Shown: in pieces, positions 1 to 11,344 of the stretch
Position numbering within the stretch: the stretch's first letter is position 1
How the letters are laid out: each line of letters begins with the position of its first letter
Origin: Saposhnikovia divaricata
Lineage: Eukaryota; Streptophyta; Magnoliopsida; Apiales; Apiaceae
Assembly (NCBI GenBank): GCA_036435485.1
Contig: CM071599.1
Location: forward strand, 2,480,803 to 2,544,802
Reading direction: 5' to 3'
DNA: 64,000 nt
Notes under the pieces: generated by a model
What the model saw: the letters and a program-made list of their open reading frames with translations, nothing else
What the model was told of the DNA's origin: nothing
The model's database searches: none
Position numbers and translations under genes: made by a program

Positions 1-1088
1 TATCTTGAAAGTCTTCTTTTCTTGATTTGGACAATCCCAGCATGCTTAAGTCAGTGTATGTTTCTTTCTTCAAAAGTTACTAAGTTCTTGAGATGACTTA
101 GCTTCCAAGCCCACGTGACGCTTTATGCAAAAGATCTTTTTGCTTTGGATCTTTGTCTCTGAAAGTAGCTTTAATCAAAAAGATAATCTTTTTGAAAGTC
201 AATAAGCTTTTCTGCTTATTGAGATGTGCTTGAACTTCCCAGATATAACGGTTGATCCTTATGCATTTATCAAGATATCCTTTGAATCTTTCAGTAGAAG
301 TGTAATCATGTTGGAGGTTGCTTCTACTCTTATTGTTGCCCTTGAAGTCGGATAAATAGTGACTGATTTCACCTTTCACTTGGAAGAGTTTGGGCCTTCA
401 AATATCTACAATTTGACTCCATACTCGTAACATCCTCTGTGTAATTGGCCACTGTCTATAAGTCATGGGTTGCAAAGTAATTCTGGGTCTAATCTCCATT
501 CGATGTGTTCCTTTAGAAAACTCTGGTATTATTATGAAAACAGGTTGAGTTCTCGAACAGATGAATCTTGAGTTCTCGAATGATGACTTCTCGATCAGTT
601 CCTTTAAATGAGTTCTCGAATAACTTCTCGAACAATTCCTTTAAGTGAGTTCTCGAATGACTTCTCGAATAGTTCCTTTAAGTGAGTTCTCGAATGACTT
701 CTCGAATAGTCTTTTTAGAGGACTTCTCGATTAGTGCATATTGCAGACTTCTCGAACAGAGAGCAATCTGACTTCTCGAACTAGGACTTCTCGAATAGAC
801 CCTTTTTGTAGAGTTCTCAAATGACTTCTCGAACTCTTCTTTTCTTGATTTCTCGAACTTACTTGCATGGTTACATCAAACTCTCTTTTGACTACTGATA
901 TCTGAATTTAGCATCCCAAGGCATGTTACAGAAATAATTCCTAACTACATGCAGAGTTCCAATCTCAATATATTGCTTTAGTTGATCAGCATTTAAGTTA
1001 GCCTCCTGATTTATTTGTCAACTTCGATTCCTTGATTCAATTTCTGCCTTGTGGTATTTGTTATCATCATTTAAAACATATATGACTC
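1..1088 (-). mobile_element. Copia-type LTR, minus strand, cut by window edge
   Basis: Read on the minus strand, this block begins at 1088 with TGTTGAGTCATATATG followed by an AAATGATGATAACAAATACC stretch, a start typical of SIRE-like Copia LTRs (family knowledge). The bases just right of it resume plus-strand Copia integrase coding, so it looks like the 5' end of a minus-strand element, or a solo LTR, inserted in the integrase of the neighbouring element. The inner end and the matching target duplication lie outside the window, so neither the LTR length nor the TSD can be confirmed. A 93-codon minus frame at 379-98 has no recognisable domain and is probably chance. Confidence 0.5.
545..860. 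repeat. Degenerate array of TTCTCGAA palindromic motif
   Basis: Thirteen exact copies of TTCTCGAA (starts 550, 573, 613, 625, 650, 662, 687, 699, 749, 773, 788, 826, 850) plus three one-base variants occur in about 310 bases, often as pairs 12 bases apart within GAGTTCTCGAATGAC-like units. Longer 37-bp periods are visible at 613-706. Each motif contains TTCnnGAA, the tail-to-tail arrangement of heat-shock-element half sites. It lies inside the putative LTR. Confidence 0.85.
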
Positions 1089-1091
1089 AAC

Positions 1092-3563
1092 ATGATTGAG
1101 CTAGACTCAAAGCATCCAGTGAGAGCTATAAGATCAGATAATGGAACTGAATTCAAGAATGCAGTTCTAAGTGATTTCTGCACTGAAAGGGGTATAACCA
1201 GACAGTACTCAGCTCCAAGAACTCCTCAGCAAAATGGGGTAGTGGAAAGAAAGAATAGAACCTTGATTGAAGTTGCACGTACTATGTTAAGTGAATCAAG
1301 GCTTCCATTATACTTTTGGGCTGAAGCTGTCAACACTGCGTGCTATACCCAAAATCGAACTCTTATCAACAAAGACTTGATGAAGACTCCCTATAAAGCG
1401 ATGACTGAAAAGAAACCAACACTCAAATACTTTCATGTATTTGGAGCAAAATGTTTTGTGCTTAAAGAAGGTGATGATCAAGGTGGAAAATTTGAGGCCA
1501 AAGCACATGAAGAAATTTTTATTGGTTACACAAGAAGAGCTTATAGGGTGTATGTGATTGATCAGCAGAAAATGCTTGAAAGTGTCAATGTAACATTTGA
1601 TGACACTAAACTTCCTAGTATCCAAACTGAGGATCCATCTGAAAAGCTATTTTTTGATGACAAGACAGATTCAGATGGTGACAATCCACCTGATGTTTTT
1701 GCTGATGCTAATGACAACAATGATAATGATGATATTGATCAGGGTAATGGTGATGGAAACAATAATAATATTAGAGATACACCTGACACTCCTGAACATT
1801 CATCTAGTCAACCTGGCAACAACTCAGGGGCAGATAATGAAGGATCATCCAATCATACTCAACATCACAATGAAGATCAAGGTGAATCATCAAGATCAAA
1901 CCTTCCCAGACAAACTGTTTGGAATAGAGCTCATCCCTTTGAGCTAATCATTGGTGATCCAGATGTTGGTGTGAAAACTAGAAGAGCTTATCAGAATCAA
2001 TGTAATTATTCAGGGTTTCTGTCTAAAATGGAACCTAAGAAAACTGAGGAAGCTCTTTCTGATCCTGATTGGGTGATTTCTATGCAAGATGAACTCAATC
2101 AATTCAACCAACAAGAAGTATGGAAGCTGGTACCCAAACCCAAAGACAAGAAAGTTGTTGATACTAGGTGGGTATTGAGAAACAAGCTAGATGAAGATGG
2201 CACAGTGATGAGAAATAAAGCAAGACTGGTAGCAAAGGGTTATTCACAAGCTGAAGGTATTGACTATGATGAAACCTATGCTCCAGTGGCTAGACTTGAG
2301 GCCATTAGGATATTCTTGGCATTCGCAGCATTCTCAAACTTCAAAGTTTATCAAATGGATGTCAAGAGTGCTTTTCTGAAAGGTAAGCTGGATGAAGAGG
2401 TTTATGTGGAACAGCCCCCTAGCTTTGAAGATCCAGATTTGTTGGACTATGCCTACTTTCTCTTCAAGGCTGTTTATGGTCTTAAGCAAGCTCCAAGGAA
2501 ATGGTATGACACTCTCTCTGAATTCTTACTTGAAAATGGTTTTGTTAGAGGTGTCATAGACAAAACTCTCTTCAAAAAGAAACATAAGAATGATACAATA
2601 CTAGTCCAAGTCTATGTGGACGATATAATATTTGGGTCTACTAATGATCTTCTGTGCAAGAAATTTGCCAAGCTAGTGCAGGGTAAATTTGAAATGAGCC
2701 TGATGGGTGAGCTGAAGTTCTTTCTTGGATTACAAGTAAGTCAAAGAATAGATGGAATATTTATCTATCAATCCAAGTATGTCAGAGAGCTCCTCAAGAA
2801 ATATCAAATGGAGGACTCATCTTCAGCAAGGACTCCATCATCTACAGCTGTCAAGTTTGGGGCATGTGAAAATTCTGCCAAGGTAGATGTCACAAGCTAC
2901 AGAGGTATGATAGGTTCATTACTTTATCTTACTGCAAGTAGACCTGATATTATGTATGCTACATGATTGTGTGCAAGGTTCCAAGCGGATCCTAGAGATG
3001 TGCATCTCATTGCTGTTAAACGAATCTTGAGATATCTTAAGGGTACCCCTAACTTAGGGATTTGGTACCCTAAAGAATCTGGTTTTAACCTTGTTTGATA
3101 TACAAATTCAGATTATGCAAGAAGTGTTGTAGATAGAAAAAGCACGTCCGGGAGTTGTCAATTCCTAGGTGGCAGGTTGGTTTCCTGGTACAGCAAGAAG
3201 TAACAAACAGTTTCCAACTCAACAGCTGAAGCTGAATATATAGCTGCTGGAAGCTGTTGTGCTCAGATCTTGTGGATTAGGAATCAACTACGTGACTATG
3301 GCTTTTTACTTGAAAATATTCCAATTTTGTGTGACAATACAAGTGCCATAGCAATCTCCAACAATCCTGTGCAGCACACGAGGACCAAGCACATCGACAT
3401 CAGGTATCATTTTATTAGAGAGCATGTCATGAAAGGTACTGTGGAGTTACATTTTGTATCCACGAAAGAACAAACAGCAGCTATTTTTACTAAGTCTCTT
3501 AACGAATCCACATTCACCAGAATTATTGGTGAATTGGGTATGTTAAATAGTCCTAGTAATTAA
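1092..3563 (+). pseudogene. pol: Copia pol remnant (integrase C-part, RT, RNase H)
   Basis: An open stretch of 624 codons (1092-2966) carries the end of the integrase core (RSDNGTEF with the second catalytic Asp, then TPQQNGVVERKNR with the Glu), a GKGGY-like C-terminal part, an acidic Asn/Asp-rich linker, and a Copia reverse transcriptase with RWVLRNKLDEDG, AFLKGKLDEEVYVEQP, VYGLKQAPRKWY and the catalytic YVDDIIFGS near 2611-2637. The frame then meets a TGA at 2964, another near 3098 and a TAA near 3200, yet the RNase H wording (STAEAEYIAAGSCC, HIDIRYHFIREHV) continues in register to the stop at 3561. The integrase lacks its zinc-binding N-terminus and first catalytic Asp. The ATG at 1092 is an internal Met, not a true start. 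Confidence 0.9.
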
Positions 3564-4042
3564 ACTAGTTAATATCTGAGGTTTGCTCTTTAATAATTTA
3601 TTAGTGATTATTTTGTTAACATTTATTATTAAAATCACTTGTATAATTATTTTATCAACTTACCTTCTTGTTTGTTAATTCTCAAATCATTGTCATCATC
3701 TTCTTAATATATCCCTACTTATTTCTTGTAATTTTAGAATAATTTATTTTCTCTAAAAATATTTTTCTCAAATTTTACAAGTTGAAATTTGTGAGAAACC
3801 TATTTTTGTTGAAAATTTCATTATTTTAAAAGTCACTTTTGAATATTTGTGTTAACTTAATAAGTCATATTTTCTCTTTAAATAATTTTCTAGTAGAAAG
3901 TTATTTTATTAGAAAATATAATGATTTATTAATTTACTATAAATATTTCTTGTAAATAAATATAATATTATGTTAAATGTTTTGTAGTGTTTGTCCTTCT
4001 ATTATTAATGTTTGATTTCGTAAAAAGGATAACCTATGTTTC

Positions 4043-4045
<3 letters not shown>

Positions 4046-4104
<59 letters not shown>
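4046..4104. repeat. (TA)n microsatellite
   Basis: About 29 TA dinucleotides in an uninterrupted run inside the retrotransposon spacer. Confidence 0.95.
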
Positions 4105-4106
<2 letters not shown>

Positions 4107-4203
4107 TAGTTTAAGTAATAAATAAGGTTGTATATTAATTAGAATTAAATTGCTACTGTATATATATATAATCTTAGTAGTAGTCGTCTGTTAAAGACAT
4201 CAG

Positions 4204-4519
4204 CCAAGACAATCATTTGATTGTCTTGGTAGCTTTATTTTTCATTTTTAAACTAAAATTTATCTATTATATATATGTTTATGTAAATAAAACAATCGGT
4301 TGTCTTAGAGAATTTTCTCTATCAAGACAATCTCCAAGACAATCCTCAGATTGTCTTGGCAGGTCATTCTCAAAATAATAAAGTTTTATTATATGTAATT
4401 ATGTAAATTATTATAAATTTTCCTTTTTTATTTCTTTATTTTCTCATTAAACCAACGATTATCTTGGTAACTTTTGTACTACTAAGACAATCGGCAAGAC
4501 AATCACACGATTGTCTTGG
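4204..4519. repeat. Three hairpins of CCAAGACAATC / GATTGTCTTGG
   Basis: At 4204-4229 and 4334-4359 the arms CCAAGACAATC and GATTGTCTTGG are perfect 11-bp complements around 4-nt loops (ATTT and CTCA). At 4494-4519 a 10-bp version has loop ACAC. Single extra copies of the half motif lie between them. The arms are conserved while the loops vary. The same half motif is repeated in this element's 3' LTR. Confidence 0.85.
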
Positions 4520-5025
4520 TCAGTCAGTGTTGTACTTAACTTAAAAAAAAAAACTAACCATTGTCTTGATAATTTCACACGACTGTCGTTCTCTCTCTCG
4601 CGTGTTTTGACACCGAGTTCGATATATATATACATACGATACACACACCACCAAGTCGAACCTCTGCTCAAATTTCTTCAACCAAATTCAAATCTGAGAC
4701 CTGGGTTGAGTAGATCATTCAAAACCCATCCTTTTAATCCCAAAATCGTTTTACTTGGTGAAGTTTTCAGAAAATCAATTTCTTGAAAAATGAATTGAAT
4801 TCTTTTCAGATCTGGAATTTTAAAATTTGATCTTTGACATCTGAAAATATCAGTAGATTCGTGGTGATTAGGAGTATAACATACTGAGATTTGAGATTTT
4901 TCTAACAACTTCGAATTAATTCGAATTCTAATTAATTTTAATTAATTATTAATTCTGGAATTTTTTTTCGAATCTTGTTAATTCCTTGAAATTGCAGTGT
5001 GTATTAGTGTGTTAAAAAGAGAGAA

Positions 5026-8000
5026 ATGGCTGATAATTTTGAGATAATAAAGCATAATTTAGTTGGATATTTTAATCCAAATGATTGTCCCTATGATCGA
5101 TTTAAGCCTTGGATTCGATTTCTGAACGAGCACTCGCTTATTCGAACTGCTATATCTTTGGATGCTCCGTTAAATTAGGACCTCTAAGATTTATTTGCAC
5201 AGAAGCTGTGGTGTCTGATGATTTAACCTCATTTTCTTTTAACTTTAATGGGACACCATATTGTGACTGAATCGACTCTTAGTACTGTCTTGGACCTTCC
5301 AATGGATAATTTTGATCCTCTTCCAACCAATGCTGAGCTGATTCAATTTTTCACTGATATTAATTATCATGGTGCGATTGATCTCAACAATGTGAGCAAA
5401 AAGAATCTTGTTCAACAATGGGATGCATTCTTCGACACTATCCCCAAGGCATTTGCTAATTCAGCTAGAGGTAAGTTTCATTTGCTTACTTCTATGTTAC
5501 AAAATATTGGTTATGCTGTTGCTAACAATTCTAGAATCAATATTGGAAGATTACTGTGGAATACATTGATTAGTCGAATTGTTAAGTCCAGAAGGGATTT
5601 TGTTGCGGGTGACAAAGTCTTTTGTTATTACCCTAGATTTTTAATGTTGATATTCAATCATCTTATCCCTGTTGGTCAACAAGCAATTTTTCAGAATGAT
5701 AATCCTGTTGTGTCTGGAAAGCAAACCAAGAAAATATTCACTAGCCTAGACACACACAGAAAATTTTCATATGTTCCATTATTTGTAACACCTTACTTGT
5801 CTACCTTCATAAATTTACCTATCATTCCTAGACTTGTAAATGCACCTGAACCCCAACCTGATAATGCACCTCTCCCTGAACCTGAACCTGAAAATGCACC
5901 TCTCCCTGAACCTGAACCTGAAAATGCACATGTTCCTGACCCTCAACCTCCAATGGAACAATCCATTTCTACTGGGACATCTACTGCATCTGCTGGACAG
6001 GTATTGCCTTCTATCCCTGAAACTGCTTCCATATCTCAAACTGTTTCTGGAGCCCAAGTGGATGATAGGTTAGACCAAGAGGTTGTAGAACCAAAATCTC
6101 TATCCCAGGTCTTAGAGCCAAACAATGTGTCTTCTCAAATCTCTAAACCTAAATCCAGAAGCAAATTGTTAGTAAAAAGAGCTGATAGAAGTATTGATGA
6201 TACGAGTGATCCCACAGCTCTGCCCCCACTAAAGAAGAGAAGAAATCTACTGCTTGAGGCAACTGTAAGCCCATCCATTTCCTCCCGAAAGGACTTGGAC
6301 ATTGAAATGGCCGATAAACAGTTACTAATTTCATCCTCTCAACAGGATGAAATTATTGAAATTCGCCATAGGGCCGTGGCACCTTGTAAAGAGTCTAGCA
6401 CACCCCTATTACTCACAATGGGGGAAAACATAACTTTAGATGAATCTAGGGACACCTTGCAAAGCGAGCACATAGGGATGGATACAGTGCCTACCATTGT
6501 TACGGTAGAGGAGCCCTCACAGGCTTATGAGGGAAATCTTGATTCTTTTCCACCTATAATAGAATCATCATCTCCCCTCTCAGGTGGAACATACCTGGAT
6601 CCCTTACGGGAGTCTTCACTCGCAGATTTATCTGGAGAAAGTGAAGGGCAACTTGGTCATCCTATCACTGAAGAAATTCAGTTATCAAATCCAAATGAAT
6701 TGATAGTGGTGACTAAGGATCGGGATTTGCGAACTCCCATTGCACCACCACTGACCTCTCTAGAAGGGGCTAGGGTGATTTCTTCTGCAGGTACATCTAA
6801 AGGAAAGGAGCTAGTGTTGAGTGATGTGAGGACCACCATAAAATTGAGTGAAACACATGCACGAAAGGAGAGTGAAACATCCTTGAGTGAACTTCAGGTG
6901 AGTGCATACACTGACACAAACACTGTTTCTATGATGGCTTAAATTGCAGAACTACAAAGACAACTTGCTGAAAGTGAAGCTGATAAACAACTACTCCAAG
7001 CACAAGTGGATGAATGAACTTCTTCTTCTTCCACCTCTGTCAATAATCAGCTCAATGTAATCAAAGATGACATTCTGAATTTGAAGACAACACTCACTCC
7101 AACTATAAACACCTTGGTTTAAGACAACACTCAGGCATCTTCAGAAAGGTCAGATATTTTAAATGCTATTGACAATCTCTCTTCCAGGGTGGATGAACTT
7201 CATAAAGAAATGCATGTAACTGCTCAGTCATATGAACGTACCTTTACAAAACTTGAAGAAAAGTATGACTACATGTTTGATGGACTTGATCATTTGTACA
7301 ACATTGTCAAACCTACTCATCAAATTACACCAGAATAAAGGAAATATTTTGAAGACAGTGGACGACCCGGTGATGGAGGAGGTGGTGAAGGAAATTTGGA
7401 TGTTAGAAATCAAGAGGTGTCTGTAGAGGATCCCTCAACTAAGGGGGAGAAGTCTGGAGGTGGAGGTGAATCTCAAAGGAGTGATAAGGGTGTTCAAGGA
7501 GAACAACAACAAGTTAAGGGCAAAGGAAAAGCTGAAGTTTCTCATGATCATGATGATGTAGATTTTGATCTCAAGAACAGTAAGTTTGTCTGTGAGCAAC
7601 CAAATGATATTTATGAAGATCTTTCAAACTGGGTAGATGATCTGCCACTGGATCCTGAAATTGAGAAAGAACTTCAACAGGAGAAAGATGATCGCAAGAT
7701 AAGACAACTCAATCTTGAGAAGACAAGACAGGTGGTGGCTGAGAGACTTAAGTTAAAGCAAGCAGAAGATGCAGAGAAGCTACATGCAATCATTGTACAA
7801 GAAAGAAAAAGAGATATTCGACTGAAGATTGGTCCAAAGTGGGATAAAGCAAAAGAAATTTTTGATTCTATTCAAACCACTAACAATGATGATCATCGTT
7901 TACTTAAACTACATCAAGAGTTTCAAAAGACCAATCCAAATCACTTGACATACATGGATGCAGTGAAGCTGGAGATCTCAATGATAGTAGCTGGATTTGA

Positions 8001-8114
8001 CAAAGTTGCAGATCAGCTGGTTATTCAGGTTGATTGTCATACAATGGGTTCTCTCAATGTGTCACTTCAAATCTTTCAACAGAGAACTTTGACTAAACTT
8101 TGGATTATGATGCT
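5026..8114 (+). pseudogene. Env-like second ORF of SIRE-type element, 5' part
   Basis: The frame starts with ATG at 5026 behind GAGAGAAATGG and reads 50 codons to a TAG (5176). A shift later, an open stretch of 564 codons runs 5248-6942. Further reading continues through TAA 6940, TGA 7018, TAA 7120 and TAA 7336, with the last open part 7396-8145. The N-terminal part looks globular; about residues 190-230 of the main stretch are a Pro-Glu repeat (PEPEPENAPLPEPEPENA); the distal part is charged and coiled-coil-like. No transmembrane segment or signal peptide is evident, so 'env-like' only names the position of this extra ORF. Its function is unknown. The reading is cut at 8115-8119 by the Tat insertion and resumes at 15351. 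Confidence 0.75.
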
Positions 8115-8119
8115 AAAGG
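8115..8119. repeat. Target-site duplication AAAGG, left
   Basis: AAAGG directly precedes the TGATATGGGC LTR start and is repeated directly after the 3' LTR at 15351-15355. Confidence 0.95.
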
Positions 8120-8617
8120 TGATATGGGCTAAAAATAAGCCCTAAAGACACATTTAGTGTTGCATTAATTAGACCCGGTATGGTCCGAACGTGGGGCCCA
8201 CCAACAGGGTCCAAAGTCCTATTTTTAATATTAATTTCGTAATTAATATTAGGGGTAATAAACAGCTCAGCAATAAGTGTCAGATAAGGACATTATCTCT
8301 ACAAGACTTAGCCTCCAAGGCATCCAATTCGATATGGCAACAGACTCCTACAAGGAAGGAGTCTAGAACTTTCCTCAAGGAGGTGACTTATCTATTAAGT
8401 CTCCAACTCCTACCTTAATTCTAAGGCTTCTCAGCCTATGTAAAGGGCCTGACCCCTCATTCTCAGAACTACGTTGGCTTGATTCTCTAGCAATACAGAG
8501 ATACGTAGGCATCTTGTGAGGACCAATCAGTCTCGAACGCAAGAACAGCCATTAAAGCTCGAAGCTCACCATCCCTTGTATTTAATACATACAAACCCTC
8601 GTTTTTATTCCACAACA
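8120..8617 (+). repeat. 5' LTR of Tat-like element
   Basis: 498 bp, TG...CA ends. It differs from the 3' LTR at 8440 only, where TATATAA is TATGTAA, so the presumed TATA box of the promoter copy is altered. A 75-codon open frame in both LTRs has no recognised product. Confidence 0.95.
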
Positions 8618-8637
8618 TTTGCCGCCGTCTGTGGGAC
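8618..8637 (+). promoter_or_regulatory. Primer-binding-site region
   Basis: TTTGCCGCCGTCTGTGGGAC follows the LTR end immediately and resembles the TTTGGCGCCGTCTGTGGGA leader found after Tat/Ogre 5' LTRs (family knowledge), with one base altered. The tRNA partner was not determined. Confidence 0.7.
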
Positions 8638-8650
8638 GACAACATCAACC

Positions 8651-11344
8651 ATGGTTCAAACACGAAGAACAACACCAGTTGCAACTGAGGCCATACCTCT
8701 CAGATCTGTTCCACCCATCACCGAACAGGTTCCCCCAGCATCAGGGGCGATTGCCCAACAAGCTCCGCCAGCATCAGGGGCGATCACCCAATCTCAAGTT
8801 TCTCAACAATCAGGGGCGATCCCCCACGTTGAGAGTACATTACCTCCGATTACCCGTACAAGACGAGAAACCAATCCTCTTCAGATGGTGGTCTCTCCTC
8901 TGATTGATCCAAACAACCCATCGCATGGGGTCCAGATCCACACTACAGATCTCCCCGTGAGTACTAACCCGACATACGGGCTGCCTAATTATCCTCCTAT
9001 CCAAGGGACAGGCCCAAGTGGTCACGCTTTGCAGATCCGAGATCGAGAGTATCACGATTATTCGGGTCCTTATACTGATAAAACCTCCTCCGACGATGAG
9101 GATGATGACCGTGATGAAGCCCCGAGAAGGCGACGTGCTAGTAGAGAACCTCGAAGGAGGACTCAAGACATCCGTGATGGACAATCTTTGACAACTGCTG
9201 AAAGGATCAAGGCTTATGAGGCCGAGATCTTAAAGTTGAAGGAAGATATGGCAAGAGAACAAGCTAGGCTAAATCAAACTCAGCCTCCTCCAACTGCAGG
9301 AAGGATTCCCATCATTGATTTGGAGAGGTCTTCAAGGAGACAAAGAAGGGCTGATGCCTCATTCGGAAGAACAACCACAAGGATGGAAATTCCCAAGGGA
9401 AACCCCAAAGATCTGATGCCTCTCGGAGATCCTGATGATCCAACACCCCCGTTCACCGAGGAAGTGATGAATGCTCACATCTCAAGAAAGTTTAAAATGC
9501 CTACAATAAAGGCTTATGATGGAACGGGTGATCCCGCAAACCATGTGAGAACATTCTCGAACGCACTGCTGCTGCAGCCTGCAAGTGATGCCCTAAAGTG
9601 CAGAGCGTTCCCCCAAACCCTGTCGGGCATGGCTCAGAGATGGCATAGCCGATTGCCTGCGAACTCTATTGGCTCTTTTAAGGAGTTGAGTGCCGCCTTC
9701 GTTAGCCAATTCATTAGCGGAAGGGTGCATGAGAAGAGCTCCGCATCTCTTATGTATGTAGTGCAAGGAAAGAATGAAAATCTGAGGGATTACCTCAAGC
9801 GATTCACTAAGGAGACCCTGAATATCACTGATTTGGAAAATAAGGTGGCAATGGTAGCCCTGGAACACGGAACCACTGACCTCTTCTTCAAGAGATCATT
9901 GGCGAAGCATCCCCCTGAGAACATGGCTGAGCTCCAACGAAGGGCTGATAAGTATATTAAAGCTGAGGATAGCTTGAAGAAAGAAACCACCGTAGATGGA
10001 GGAGGAGGTAACAATGACTCCAAGAAGAGAAAGCAAGACCAGGACTATGATGATCAAGAGTATGATACTAGGGACAAGTATCCCCGAACTAGCGAGGATT
10101 CCGACTCTGCCCCTAAGAAGAACCAAGGGTCAAGGTTCACTGAGTATGCAAGGTTGAATACTCCTAGGAGTCGAATCTTGTTGGACATTGAGAATGATAA
10201 GGATTTCAGATGGCCGAAGCCACTCAGGGGTGATCCCGCAAAGAGAAACCAGAATCAGTATTGCAGATTCCATAGAGATGTGGGGCATGACACTGACGAT
10301 TGTAAGCAACTCAAAGATGAGATTGAGTTTTTGATCCGTAGAGGGAAGCTGAGGCACTTCACTAAGGGTGAAGACCGTGCTAATCAGAGAAGAGACTATA
10401 ATAGAAGGGATGACGATCAAGATCGCAACCCACAGCCCCGAGGGCCAGTAATCAACATGATCTCAGGAGGCCCAACTGCGGCCGGGACAACTAGGAACTC
10501 TAGAAAGGCTTATGCCCGAGAGGTGTTGCACATCGTGGGAGAGGCCCCGAAGCGTGCAAAAACTGAGGTAGCGATTAGCTTTAATGACTCAGACTTGGAA
10601 GGGGTGAAGTTCCCCCATGATGACCCGTTGGTCATAACTCCTGTGATTGGAAACTCGGAGGTGAAGCGAGTCTTGATAGACAATGGAGCTTCCGTTGACA
10701 TTCTGTTTCATGATGCGTTTGTGAAGATGGGATACACTGATTCTCAGTTGACCCCCAATAACATGCCTATATACGGATTTAATGGAGTAAAATCCAAAGT
10801 TGAAGGGACTATTCAGCTGCCTGTAACTATTGGGCAAGAGCCTAAGGAGGCCACTCAGATGTTGAACTTCCTGGTAATCAAGGCGGCTTCAACGTACAAC
10901 GCTATCCTTGGAAGGACTGGACTTCATGCATTCAAGGCTGTTGCCTCAACCTATCATGTGAAGATCAAGTTCCCTACCAGGAATGGTGTTGGAGAACATA
11001 AAGGTGATCAGAAGATGGCACGAAGCTGTTATGTAGCCTCGTTAAGGCCTGATGGAGTCGGGGGGCAGGTCCTTCCGATTGAAGACATAGATGTCCACAG
11101 TGGTAAGAAACACAAAGAAAGGTCAGCAGGGGACATCACACAGAAGCCTCGGACAGCAATTGAGGCTAAGGCGTTAACTGACTTTGTGGTTGAGTGTACC
11201 ATTGGCAACCAAGAAGTCAGGGGGCAGGAGGTAGTACCCCAAGCAGGAAGTGAACTTCAGAATAAGAATGAGGAGACCAGAAAGAGTGGCGGGTGCTCTG
11301 TTTTGATGGAGCATCAAAAACAAAATCAAGTGGTGCAGGCCTAG
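8651..11344 (+). CDS. gag-pro: Tat-like gag-protease polyprotein, intact frame
   Basis: I place the start at the ATG 8651 (ACCATGG context, 33 bases past the LTR); the frame is open further upstream into the LTR but without a better start. The 897-aa product has a Pro/Gln-rich N-terminus with repeated PASGAI units, an Arg-rich segment, the Gypsy gag core at about residues 280-450 (PTIKAYDGTGDPANHVRTF, AQRWHSRLPANSI, LRDYLKRFTKE), a basic region, a Tat-type zinc finger CRFHRDVGHDTDDC near residue 540, and an aspartic protease with active-site motif VLIDNGASVDILF near residue 675. The last 60 or so residues read into an RNase H linker and then run out of frame to the stop, so this tail is a junction product. 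Gag forms the particle and the protease matures it, presumably with enzymes supplied in trans. Confidence 0.9.
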   Translation: MVQTRRTTPVATEAIPLRSVPPITEQVPPASGAIAQQAPPASGAITQSQVSQQSGAIPHVESTLPPITRTRRETNPLQMVVSPLIDPNNPSHGVQIHTTDLPVSTNPTYGLPNYPPIQGTGPSGHALQIRDREYHDYSGPYTDKTSSDDEDDDRDEAPRRRRASREPRRRTQDIRDGQSLTTAERIKAYEAEILKLKEDMAREQARLNQTQPPPTAGRIPIIDLERSSRRQRRADASFGRTTTRMEIPKGNPKDLMPLGDPDDPTPPFTEEVMNAHISRKFKMPTIKAYDGTGDPANHVRTFSNALLLQPASDALKCRAFPQTLSGMAQRWHSRLPANSIGSFKELSAAFVSQFISGRVHEKSSASLMYVVQGKNENLRDYLKRFTKETLNITDLENKVAMVALEHGTTDLFFKRSLAKHPPENMAELQRRADKYIKAEDSLKKETTVDGGGGNNDSKKRKQDQDYDDQEYDTRDKYPRTSEDSDSAPKKNQGSRFTEYARLNTPRSRILLDIENDKDFRWPKPLRGDPAKRNQNQYCRFHRDVGHDTDDCKQLKDEIEFLIRRGKLRHFTKGEDRANQRRDYNRRDDDQDRNPQPRGPVINMISGGPTAAGTTRNSRKAYAREVLHIVGEAPKRAKTEVAISFNDSDLEGVKFPHDDPLVITPVIGNSEVKRVLIDNGASVDILFHDAFVKMGYTDSQLTPNNMPIYGFNGVKSKVEGTIQLPVTIGQEPKEATQMLNFLVIKAASTYNAILGRTGLHAFKAVASTYHVKIKFPTRNGVGEHKGDQKMARSCYVASLRPDGVGGQVLPIEDIDVHSGKKHKERSAGDITQKPRTAIEAKALTDFVVECTIGNQEVRGQEVVPQAGSELQNKNEETRKSGGCSVLMEHQKQNQVVQA

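Larger units (their letters stand above)
3564..5025 (+). other. AT-rich spacer between pol and env-like ORF
   Basis: No coding potential is seen over 1.46 kb. It contains a (TA)n run, three near-perfect CCAAGACAATC hairpins, a TATA-like ATATATATATAC near 4622-4633, and a 5' leader-like stretch before the ATG at 5026. In SIRE-type elements the second ORF lies behind such a spacer. A subgenomic promoter or a spliced leader is possible, but nothing here proves either. Confidence 0.6.

Noticed and set aside
98..379. 93-codon minus-strand frame in the left LTR
   Set aside because: No recognisable domain and it lies within a probable LTR; chance frame.
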